NCBI GenBank assembly: GCA_015494735.1 | Contig: WGAQ01000083.1 | Location: forward strand, 1-15,684 | Length of the DNA: 15,684 bases | Source of the DNA: Caldifarciminota bacterium | Lineage (GTDB): Bacteria; Hydrothermota; Hydrothermia; LBFQ01; DSFT01 | Direction: 5' to 3' | Shown: in pieces, positions 6,601 through 13,108 of the stretch | Layout: each line of letters begins with the position of its first letter | Position numbering within the stretch: position 1 is the stretch's first letter | The notes under the pieces: generated by a model | Told to the model about the DNA's origin: nothing | Seen by the model: the letters and a program-made list of their open reading frames with translations, nothing else | Databases searched by the model: none | Made by a program: the position numbers and the translations under genes

Positions 6601-6606
6601 TTCTCC

Positions 6607-8562
6607 GTGCTTCTACTCCTCATCTTCCAGACCGACACCTCCACGGTCTACTTCCGGGGGGCGAGGATGGAATACCTGACAGACAGCAACAGGGTCATAC
6701 TGATGGACTCCGCATGGGTCAGGAGGGGCAATATAACCTTAACGGCTGACACCATCGTATATTACACCGACAGGAAAGAGGTCATCGCAAGGGGGAAGTT
6801 CGAACTCAGGATAGACACCAACACCATAACAGGAGATAGTCTGAGATATATGCTGGACCAGGGAAAGGGCATTGCCTACTTCACCAGGAACTATATCCAG
6901 AAGGGATGGCTCTATTCTGGAGAACTCTACAAACTGGGCGGAGATACCCTCGCCATCAAAAGGGGCAGGTTCACCACGTGCGACCTCCCGAGACCCCATT
7001 ACGCTTTCCACGGAAGGGATATGTTAGCCATAAACGATGAAATGGCTTTCGTCAGGCACGTGGTTCTGCGCATCATGGGAATCCCCATCCTTTATGCCCC
7101 ATTCTGGATGTTCCCTCTGAAGAGGGAGCGCAGTTCCGGATTCCTGACACCCAATTTCGGCTTCACAACCATAGATGGAAAGTACGTCCGGAATCTCGGA
7201 TACTACTGGGTATTGAACAATTATGCGGATGTCACCCTATACATGGACATAGTGGAGAAGAAGGGGCTGCGGATGGGAGTCCGATTCATGTACAACATAT
7301 ACCGACTCATGTCCGGAAATATAAACTTCAACTTCTCCAACGATTTCCTCATAAAACAGGTGAGGAGGAGATATGCGCTGGATGCCACCCATCAGCAGAA
7401 CTTTCTGGGATGGAAGGTTTCGGCCAGGGCCAACGTGGTATCCGACAGAACATACTTTCAGGATTACGCGGAGAACAAGGACCAGTGGCTCAAGACACAG
7501 ACCTATTCGTATATTCAGACGGGCAAATCCTTCACATGGGGAAATCTCTCCATGAGTGCCGATTATCACAGGAATCTCATAACCGGAGAGTACAGGAGCA
7601 ATCTGCCATCCATATCCGTAAGCCTCAAAACCCTCAACATTCGGGGCATATCCATATCCCAGAGCATGTCTCTCCTGAATACATACAGGGGAGATACCCT
7701 GAACGACTACAGAAACATCTCCTTCAGCCACAGATTGAACCTCAACAGAACCTTCTCGTTCGGAGGAATCTTCAGTATCCCTCACAATCTCTCCTTCAGC
7801 ACATCCATATCGGGAGACTCTCTATTGAAGGGCAGGACCGATATGTCCTACTCCACGTCTTTATCCACCACCATATACGGAAGGAGCATATTTTCCCTGT
7901 GGAAGATAAGGCGCTTTTACCACGACATGACCCCTTCGGTGGGAATTCGCTATTCCCGGCCCATCCTCTTCATAAACAACGATTCCCTGAGCCGCGTCCT
8001 CACCCCCTCCTTCAGTTATACGTACGGATTGAAGAACCAGTTTGCGGCAAAGGTAAACGAAAAGAGGATTTCCCTGGGCTCTCTGAATCTATCCGGCTCC
8101 TACAACCCGACCGACACGGCCCGCCCATTCTCTCCCCTGTCCATAAACCTCTCCCTGCCAAGCGTGGCAGGCATATCGGCGGGGGCAAGGACCACGTACG
8201 ATTACTACACGGGAAAACTGGGGGACATATCGGGAAACGTATCCTTCCGGTGGAAGGTCATGGGCATAAATATCAGCGGCGGCGTGGTCTTTCCACAGAA
8301 GACCCTGAGCATAAGGGCATCGGGGAAACTGACCGAAAACTGGGCTTTCAGCTATAGTATCAACAGGAATCTGGAAACCGGAGAAATATTCGGACAGAAC
8401 CTGAGCCTCACCCGTCAACTCCACAGGTGGGAAGCAGTATTCAGGTGGAGCGAGGTGGGACCATTCGCCTCCTACGATATTCGAATTTACCTGAAGGATA
8501 TCCCCGAATTGAAAGTGACGAGGGGCATGCTGAATCTCTTCCTTCCGGATGTGGCCCCGTGA
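6607..8562 (+). CDS. lptD: LptD-like outer-membrane LPS assembly protein
   Basis: LptD is the outer-membrane barrel that inserts lipopolysaccharide, with a periplasmic OstA-type N-domain. The 651-residue protein has an N-terminal beta-jellyroll region (about 15-120) with OstA-like repeats such as VIARGKFELR. A cysteine-containing FTTCDLPRPHYAF segment follows at about 130, then the LptD hallmark ILYAPFWMFPLKRERSSGFLTPNFG near 165-190 and DGKYVRNLGYYW. The rest is alternating beta strands ending in a conserved-looking ASYDIRIYLKDIPEL segment. It is shorter than proteobacterial LptD (about 780) but like FCB-type homologues. The start is GTG, fixed by an in-frame stop just upstream. The signal peptide is unusually short (MLLLLIFQT) and lacks the usual positive residues. 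It stands alone, divergent from tRNA-Cys. Confidence 0.85.
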   Translation: MLLLLIFQTDTSTVYFRGARMEYLTDSNRVILMDSAWVRRGNITLTADTIVYYTDRKEVIARGKFELRIDTNTITGDSLRYMLDQGKGIAYFTRNYIQKGWLYSGELYKLGGDTLAIKRGRFTTCDLPRPHYAFHGRDMLAINDEMAFVRHVVLRIMGIPILYAPFWMFPLKRERSSGFLTPNFGFTTIDGKYVRNLGYYWVLNNYADVTLYMDIVEKKGLRMGVRFMYNIYRLMSGNINFNFSNDFLIKQVRRRYALDATHQQNFLGWKVSARANVVSDRTYFQDYAENKDQWLKTQTYSYIQTGKSFTWGNLSMSADYHRNLITGEYRSNLPSISVSLKTLNIRGISISQSMSLLNTYRGDTLNDYRNISFSHRLNLNRTFSFGGIFSIPHNLSFSTSISGDSLLKGRTDMSYSTSLSTTIYGRSIFSLWKIRRFYHDMTPSVGIRYSRPILFINNDSLSRVLTPSFSYTYGLKNQFAAKVNEKRISLGSLNLSGSYNPTDTARPFSPLSINLSLPSVAGISAGARTTYDYYTGKLGDISGNVSFRWKVMGINISGGVVFPQKTLSIRASGKLTENWAFSYSINRNLETGEIFGQNLSLTRQLHRWEAVFRWSEVGPFASYDIRIYLKDIPELKVTRGMLNLFLPDVAP

Positions 8563-8675
8563 GGCCCATACAGTCATTCACAGGAAATTCGAAACCTGAA
8601 GCATGCGGTCGGGAATAATACGGGGGCATGAAGTTTCAGAAATCGTGCTCCATGCAATGTGTGGGAATAATGGTC

Positions 8676-8730
8676 GCAGGGTTCTGGAAGAAGGACCTGA
8701 ATCATGGCCCTGTGAAGATTGAACCTGCCC
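8676..8730. repeat. Dispersed inverted-repeat element, copy 2
   Basis: The left arm gcagggttctggaag (8676-8690) and the right arm ctgtgaagattgaacctgcc (8710-8729) repeat those at 201-218 and 301-321. The arms are again partly complementary (GCAGG-GTTC with GAACCTGC, one bulge). The space between arms is 19 bp here against about 82 bp in copy 1. A cgag-aat-g-gtgct motif near 8761 also resembles 282-298 but sits on the other side of the right arm. Confidence 0.45.
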
Positions 8731-8934
8731 CTGATGATATTATGTGATGCAAAACCCCTGTCGAGAATGAGGGTGCTATCGAGATTATAGATTTCCCCTG
8801 CTACAGACACTTCGTATCCCCTGACCGGCCTGCCCGTTTTCTTCGCCCGCGGCTATGTATCCGGGATTGTCTGGGGCAAAGAGGGATAGATATTCGCCCG
8901 GGTCGTTGCTGTGATATCCCGCATCGTGGACCTT

Positions 8935-8940
8935 TAAACT
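8935..8940 (+). promoter_or_regulatory. -10-like box TAAACT before rpmH
   Basis: CTTTAAACTTTTCC precedes rpmH, with TAAACT ending 9 nt before the ATG at 8950. There is no Shine-Dalgarno sequence. The box probably drives rpmH-yidD-yidC. Confidence 0.5.
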
Positions 8941-8949
8941 TTTCCAACT

Positions 8950-9084
8950 ATGAAAAGGACCTACCAGCCCAACCGCAGCAAGCGAAAGAAGACCCACGGA
9001 TTCAGGGCAAGGATGAAGACGAAAGGCGGCAGGAGAATCATAAAGAGACGCAGAAGGAAGGGGAGAAAGAGGCTCACGGTGTGA
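8950..9084 (+). CDS. rpmH: Large ribosomal subunit protein bL34
   Basis: bL34 is a small, very basic protein of the 50S subunit. The 44-residue product begins MKRTYQPNRSKRKKTHGFRA and has the family motif RMKTKGGRRIIKRRRRKGRKRL, full length and with no missing parts. The start has no ribosome binding site and follows a TAAACT box closely, so its message may be leaderless. In most bacteria rnpA follows or overlaps rpmH. Here yidD follows after 4 bp instead. Confidence 0.97.
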   Translation: MKRTYQPNRSKRKKTHGFRARMKTKGGRRIIKRRRRKGRKRLTV

Positions 9085-9088
9085 TACG

Positions 9089-9295
9089 ATGAAGGAGTTC
9101 GTAATCTTCCTCATAAAACTCTACAGGCGCCTCATCTCTCCCCTCTTTCCGAGCACATGCAGGTATTATCCCACGTGCTCGGAGTATTCCATCCTGGCCA
9201 TACAGAAGTACGGGATTCTAAAGGGGGGAGCCAAGTCCGTATGGCGCATATTGAGATGCAATCCATTCTCTAAAGGAGGTATAGACTGGCCATGA
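9089..9295 (+). CDS. yidD: YidD membrane protein insertion efficiency factor
   Basis: YidD is a small membrane-associated protein that helps YidC-dependent insertion of membrane proteins. The 68-residue protein starts with an amphipathic, membrane-binding helix (FVIFLIKLYRRLISPLF). It carries the hallmark cysteines in STCRYYPTCSEY (about 22-33) and RILRCNPFSKGG (about 53-64), and ends at the standard DWP. The ATG lies 4 bp after rpmH, and the TGA overlaps the yidC ATG (ATGA), so translation is likely coupled. Confidence 0.95.
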   Translation: MKEFVIFLIKLYRRLISPLFPSTCRYYPTCSEYSILAIQKYGILKGGAKSVWRILRCNPFSKGGIDWP

Positions 9296-10659
9296 ATTTA
9301 AACAGGGTTCTGTGGTACTTTCTCATCTTCATGGCAGGCTACTTCCTGTGGATGGCTTTCTTCGGTCCGAAGCAGCAGAACAATACACAAAAGGAAATTC
9401 AGAAAGTGGTCCTCAACATTCCCTCCCCCGACACCACCGTTCCCATAGAGATGAAAGATTACTATCTGGAGATTTCCCCCTCCGGAGGTTATATTTCCCA
9501 TCTGGAAATAAAGAAGTACGGCGCCACCATCGTGGATGGCCATCCGCTGCTCTACTTCCCCTCGAGGGAAGGAAGGCTCTATGCCATAGAGGCTAAAGAC
9601 AGCAGGATAGACCTATCCGATTCCACAGATGGATTCTCCTACATCTTCGGAGAGAATTACACGATGAGCGTTGAGAATTCCGATACCATCGTAAAGATTT
9701 ACAGTCTCATCCACGGGGGAAATAAGAACGAGGAGGGCCGTCTATCCGGATTCATTTACTACGACGGAAAGAAGATTCACTCCATCAACGATAAGAAACT
9801 CAAGAGCGGTTTCAGCGTGAACAATCCCGTCTGGTTCGGATACAGGAGCCAGTTCTTCTCATTCATAATACTCTCCTCCCCCGAAATGGTGGAAGCCAGG
9901 GCGGATGACGAAGGGAATGTGGAAATAACCGCCCGCATGAAGGAAAGGGATTACAGAACATACCTGGGTCCAATAGACCCCGATATAATGAAGAAGGTGG
10001 ACCCGAGCCTCTATAACGTCTTCAACTGGGGCAATTTCCTCATCGCCCCGTTCACCAAATTTATCTTCTACACCTTCAGATTCCTGCATAACTTCATCCC
10101 CAACCTGGGATGGGTGATTATCCTCTTCGCCCTGCTGATGAAGCTGGTATTCTCACCCCTCACGTACACCTCCTACAGGTCCATGGCAAAGATGCGGGAG
10201 ATACAGCCCAAACTGAAGCAGATACAGCAGGTCTATAAGGACGACCCCCAGAAGATGCAGGAAGAGATGATGAAACTCTACAAAGAGCACGGGGTCAATC
10301 CATTCGGCGGATGCCTTCCCCTCCTGATACAGTTGCCCATATTCTGGGGACTCTACAACGTTCTGAAGGACAGCATCGATTTCTGGAATGCCCCATTCAT
10401 GCTCTGGATTAAAGACCTCTCTGCAAAGGACCCCTACTACGTCCTGCCCATAATCATGGGACTGGTGACCCTGGCCAACACGTTCCTGCAACCCACCGCA
10501 GATAGGAATGCCCGCATGATTGGAGTCATAATGGCTGTGGTGTTCGTATTCATATTCATGAACTTCCCCTCCGGACTCGTGCTCTACTGGCTGGCATACA
10601 GCACATTCAGCGTCGTGGAGCAGTACATATTCCGCAGAATCATGGCGGCATCGAAGTAA
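9292..10659 (+). CDS. yidC: YidC/Oxa1 membrane protein insertase
   Basis: YidC inserts and folds inner-membrane proteins, alone or with SecYEG. The 455-residue protein has the Gram-negative layout: an N-terminal membrane anchor (about 6-24), a periplasmic beta domain (about 50-240), then five membrane segments starting near 271. Between the second and third segments lies a charged coiled-coil hairpin (about 296-335). Arg296, in TYTSYRSMAKM, matches the conserved positive residue of the hydrophilic groove. NPFGGCLPLLIQLPIFWGLY (336-355) and FPSGLVLYW (425-433) are family signatures. AAAGGAGGT lies 11 nt before the ATG, inside yidD. It ends 90 bp before jag. Confidence 0.96.
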   Translation: MNLNRVLWYFLIFMAGYFLWMAFFGPKQQNNTQKEIQKVVLNIPSPDTTVPIEMKDYYLEISPSGGYISHLEIKKYGATIVDGHPLLYFPSREGRLYAIEAKDSRIDLSDSTDGFSYIFGENYTMSVENSDTIVKIYSLIHGGNKNEEGRLSGFIYYDGKKIHSINDKKLKSGFSVNNPVWFGYRSQFFSFIILSSPEMVEARADDEGNVEITARMKERDYRTYLGPIDPDIMKKVDPSLYNVFNWGNFLIAPFTKFIFYTFRFLHNFIPNLGWVIILFALLMKLVFSPLTYTSYRSMAKMREIQPKLKQIQQVYKDDPQKMQEEMMKLYKEHGVNPFGGCLPLLIQLPIFWGLYNVLKDSIDFWNAPFMLWIKDLSAKDPYYVLPIIMGLVTLANTFLQPTADRNARMIGVIMAVVFVFIFMNFPSGLVLYWLAYSTFSVVEQYIFRRIMAASK

Positions 10660-10717
10660 GGGATAGGAGATTCCGGCCCCTTTCGAAGTTCCGGAAAGTT
10701 ATAGATATTATCCCGCC

Positions 10718-10725
10718 TATAAAAT
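10718..10725 (+). promoter_or_regulatory. Candidate jag-mnmE promoter (TATAAAAT)
   Basis: TATAAAAT in the 90-bp yidC-jag space looks like a -10 element. It leaves a leader of about 18 nt that includes the AGGAGGT ribosome binding site at 10737-10743. No clear -35 hexamer is seen. Read-through from yidC is also possible because no terminator hairpin with a U-tract separates them. Confidence 0.4.
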
Positions 10726-10749
10726 TTCACTTCAACAGGAGGTAAGGTG

Positions 10750-11391
10750 ATGCCACGCTACATAGAGGGTACCGGTAATACCATCGAGGAAGCCGTCAAA
10801 AATGCCTTAGAGAAGGCCGGATTCGACATAAACGAGGAGGTGGAATATGAATTAGTAAGCGAAAACCCGCTCCGGGTCAGGGTATATCTGAAGAGGGAAT
10901 TCCCGGAGCTGGACATGGTGGAGGAGGAAGTGAAGAAATTCATCGAAAAGATGGGCGGGAGAGCAACCGTATTCATCGAAATAATGGAGCCAAACAAGTA
11001 TTACGTTAACATTCGAACCAGAAGGCTGGACAACATGCTCATAGGCAAGGAGGGGAAAGTTCTGCGGGAGTTCAGTTATCTCATGTCCATCATATTGAAG
11101 AAGAAACTGCCAGAGGCCACCTTCGTGATAGACGTCGCAGGATACAAGCGCAGGAGAGAGAGGTACCTTATAAACAAAGCCATTGCCACTGCAAGGCAGG
11201 CCCTGGAGACGGGAATGGAATACACCCTGGACCCCATGGAGGCATCCGAGAGGCGCAAGGTGAAGGAGGCTCTCAGGGAGATCGATGGCATAAGGGTATA
11301 TACCGTGGGAAGGGGTCGCGACATCAGGCTCGTCATCGCTCCCCTCAAGAAAGAGAGAGATAACAGAGACGAAAACCCGGAAAAGGCGTGA
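10750..11391 (+). CDS. jag: Jag/KhpB RNA-binding protein (Jag_N, KH, R3H domains)
   Basis: Jag (KhpB) proteins bind RNA and are commonly encoded next to yidC. In Gram-positive bacteria they affect cell elongation and division. The 213-residue protein has the Jag_N domain (RYIEGTGNTIEEAVKNALEK, 3-22), a KH domain with the GKEG loop at 99-102, and an R3H domain from about 150 ending DIRLVIAP. In the R3H motif, where Arg-x3-His is usual, the sequence ERRKVKEAL has Lys at the histidine position. GTG at 10747 and ATG at 10750 are both possible; ATG is preferred because AGGAGG ends 7 nt before it. Its TGA overlaps the mnmE GTG. Confidence 0.93.
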   Translation: MPRYIEGTGNTIEEAVKNALEKAGFDINEEVEYELVSENPLRVRVYLKREFPELDMVEEEVKKFIEKMGGRATVFIEIMEPNKYYVNIRTRRLDNMLIGKEGKVLREFSYLMSIILKKKLPEATFVIDVAGYKRRRERYLINKAIATARQALETGMEYTLDPMEASERRKVKEALREIDGIRVYTVGRGRDIRLVIAPLKKERDNRDENPEKA

Positions 11392-12710
11392 ATGACACCA
11401 TCGTTGCAATCGCCACCCCGTACGGATATTCCGCCATCAGCGTTATCAGGGTATCGGGAGATTCCGCTCTCCCGATAGGTAAGAAACTCTTTTCGGTCGA
11501 TAAATTAGAGCCCAGAAGGGCCCACTATCTCCTCCTCAGGGACCCCGAATCGGGAAAGGTCCTCGATGATGTTATCGTTATCTACTACAGGGCTCCCCGC
11601 TCCTACACGGGGGAAGACATGCTGGAAATATTCGCCCACGGCAATCCCCTTATAGCACAGAGGATAGTGGATATCATCATATCCCTCGGGGCCAGACAGG
11701 CAGAGAGGGGCGAATTTACCAAGAGGGCCTTCCTGCACGGGAAGATGAACCTCCTTCAGGCGGCCACCATCAACAACATCATCAATGCCCGAAGCGAGCA
11801 GGCCATATATGCTCTCAGGAGCCGGGTCGAGGGGCATCTGTCCCGAAAACTCGCAAATCTCAGAGAGCAGCTGCTGGACCTGCTGAAAGAGATAGAAGCC
11901 CGTATAGACTTCGAGGACGATGTTCCGGAAATCCCGAGAGAAGAGATAAATCGACGCCTGGACGGGGTAATAAATCTCCTGGAAGGTATGATAAGGGATG
12001 CCCGCCCCATGGAGAAGGTGGTGGAGGGCATAAGCATAGTGATATTGGGGAAAGTCAACGTGGGCAAGTCGTCCGTATTCAACAAACTCCTGGGATTCGA
12101 CAGGGCCATCGTGTCCAGCATGGAGGGAACGACCAGGGACTACATATCGGAGAACCTCCAGATGGGTGGATTCATGTTCCGGGTCATAGACACGGCCGGA
12201 ATCAGGGAAACGGAAGATTACATCGAGAGGATGGGAATAGAAAAGAGCCTGGAATTAAAGGAGAGTTCCGACATAATCCTGTTCGTGGTATCGGCGGAGG
12301 GAATGGACGGGAGGGAAAGGGAACTCATATCCCGTCTTCCTCCATCCCGTACCATAGTGGTCATAAACAAATCCGACCTGAGGGAACCGGACTTCTCCAT
12401 AGAGGGGTTCAGGAGTATCAGGGTGTCTGCCAGGACCGGGGAAGGCTTCGACCGTCTGAAAGAGGAAATCCTCCGGATTGCAGGGGAAATGTTCTCCGGA
12501 GACTTCTATTTCTCCACCGGTGAACTGAACCTCCTGCGTGAAGCTCTGCAGCAGTTGAAGACCGCCCGCCAGATGGAGGAATTTCCCATAGACATGGTCA
12601 CATATCACATAAGGGCAGCAGCTCTCTCCATAGCCAGCATTCTGGGAATCGAGGACCTCCCCGAAGAGGTGCTGGACAGGGTCTTCAGGGACTTCTGCAT
12701 CGGCAAATAA
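11388..12710 (+). CDS. mnmE: tRNA modification GTPase MnmE
   Basis: MnmE, with MnmG, makes the 5-carboxymethylaminomethyl-type modification at wobble uridine 34 of several tRNAs. The 440-residue protein has the N-terminal THF-binding domain (DTIVAIATPYG, then GEFTKRAFLHGKMNL at 108-122) and a helical domain. The G domain carries G1 GKVNVGKS (221-228), G2 in EGTTRD, G3 DTAG (268-271) and G4 NKSD (327-330). The C-terminal FCIGK has the essential Cys438. G1 has Val where most members have Pro, and the helix after KRAFLHGK (NLLQAATINNIINARSE) departs from the usual DLTQAEAVADLI. The start is a GTG overlapping the jag stop (GTGA), with the standard N-terminus. mnmG is not next to it. Confidence 0.95.
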   Translation: MNDTIVAIATPYGYSAISVIRVSGDSALPIGKKLFSVDKLEPRRAHYLLLRDPESGKVLDDVIVIYYRAPRSYTGEDMLEIFAHGNPLIAQRIVDIIISLGARQAERGEFTKRAFLHGKMNLLQAATINNIINARSEQAIYALRSRVEGHLSRKLANLREQLLDLLKEIEARIDFEDDVPEIPREEINRRLDGVINLLEGMIRDARPMEKVVEGISIVILGKVNVGKSSVFNKLLGFDRAIVSSMEGTTRDYISENLQMGGFMFRVIDTAGIRETEDYIERMGIEKSLELKESSDIILFVVSAEGMDGRERELISRLPPSRTIVVINKSDLREPDFSIEGFRSIRVSARTGEGFDRLKEEILRIAGEMFSGDFYFSTGELNLLREALQQLKTARQMEEFPIDMVTYHIRAAALSIASILGIEDLPEEVLDRVFRDFCIGK

Positions 12711-12885
12711 TCGCCACCACGACCGTCGCTGAAAAACGCAGGTCGCTGTGTTCATTTCAACGAAAATAACCGGAGTGAGAAAAACAGTGGGAGGGTCCTG
12801 TTTCTTCGGCCCCTTACCATCTAATGTGTAAGCAGTCCCCCGGAATCACATATATAGGGGTCTCCGGAGGGTGCATAAGGCCGGC

Positions 12886-13037
12886 TCAAAGGAAGAGGCT
12901 CTAAAGGCTCTTTAGGAAGTATCGAATCTTCCGAGTTTCTACGATTCTCCGGAGGAGCTGTGGGAATCGATTTACACTACCAGCCCCATTTTGGAGTATG
13001 GCGGCATTAAGGCTTCACACAAAATTCTGACAGAACC
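12886..13037 (+). pseudogene. IS256-family (Mutator-type) transposase remnant with right end
   Basis: One frame reads SKEEALKAL, a stop, then LPSFYDSPEELWESIYTTSPI. This matches the C-terminal pattern of IS256-family transposases, where an EEALxAL helix is followed by a FYxFPEExWxxIYTTNxIE block. The conserved TTN-I-E reads TTSPI-L-E, and a TAG at 12913-12915 breaks the frame. About 23 nt after TTSPI comes tcacacaaaattctgacag, which looks like an IS256-type terminal inverted repeat (13014-13037). The normal 40 or more C-terminal residues are gone, so this is an internally deleted, dead element about 70 bp upstream of a large gene. Family assignment comes from the motif and the end sequence read together. 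Confidence 0.7.
13014..13037 (+). repeat. Probable right terminal repeat of the IS256-family remnant
   Basis: The sequence around cacacaaaattctgacag resembles the terminal inverted repeats typical of IS256-family elements (ACACAAAAT followed by TGACAG). A full matching left end was not found. The nearest candidate is near 12821-12832. Confidence 0.55.
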
Positions 13038-13068
13038 GTGCCTCCCCCCTCACCTGCCCGCAATTGGT

Positions 13069-13094
13069 GTTAATTTTAACGGAAATATAACGGA
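13069..13094 (+). promoter_or_regulatory. Candidate operator: inverted repeat plus two TAACGGA repeats
   Basis: GTTAA-TT-TTAAC (13069-13080) is an inverted repeat covering the expected -35 position. TAACGGA occurs at 13077-13083 and again at 13088-13094, 11 bp apart start to start, which is one helical turn. Both lie just upstream of the TATACT box of the propeller gene. This layout is typical of a regulator-binding site; the regulator is unknown. Confidence 0.35.
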
Positions 13095-13096
13095 TT

Positions 13097-13102
13097 TATA
13101 CT
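13097..13102 (+). promoter_or_regulatory. -10-like box TATACT before the propeller gene
   Basis: TATACT ends 6 nt before the ATG at 13109, so a start point at the ATG is expected. The bases between (TTCAGG) are too close to the ATG to act as a ribosome binding site. Confidence 0.45.
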
Positions 13103-13108
13103 TTCAGG

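Larger units (their letters stand above)
6323..6606. other. Divergent intergenic region tRNA-Cys / lptD
   Basis: These 284 bp hold the tRNA promoter at the left and the lptD control region at the right (nested inverted repeat and TAAAAT box). The middle has no gene. At 6494-6510 a T-arm-like hairpin (5-bp stem around TTCGATT) appears, but no acceptor or anticodon arms can be built around it. Confidence 0.4.
8563..8949. other. Gap between lptD and rpmH
   Basis: These 387 bp hold no gene I can support. They contain the second copy of the dispersed inverted-repeat element (8676-8730) and the rpmH promoter box at the right. Because rpmH often lies beside dnaA and oriC, I looked for DnaA boxes (TTATCCACA-like) and found none convincing. 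Confidence 0.5.
12711..13108. other. Gap between mnmE and the propeller gene
   Basis: These 398 bp hold an IS256-family remnant in the right half and the propeller-gene control region (13069-13102). In the left half, 12711-12885, I see no gene. A TGTGTAAG at 12825-12832 could be the worn left end of the same insertion sequence, but the match is weak. No terminator for mnmE is clear. Confidence 0.5.

Noticed and set aside
7410..8357. A 315-codon plus-strand frame inside lptD.
   Set aside because: It is an overlap of the lptD coding frame, with low-complexity His/Gln/Arg-rich content and no start signal. LptD explains the region.
8563..8949. Possible oriC, since rpmH often lies near dnaA.
   Set aside because: There are no convincing DnaA boxes, no AT-rich unwinding stretch, and dnaA is not in the window.
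12721..12749. A possible mnmE terminator in the CGACC...GGTCG sequence after the stop.
   Set aside because: The stem is only about 4-5 bp with a large mismatched interior and no T-run.
12861..12955. The direct repeat TCTCCGGAGG at 12861-12870 and 12946-12955.
   Set aside because: Ten self-complementary bases in GC-rich DNA can recur by chance, and the second copy lies inside the transposase remnant frame.
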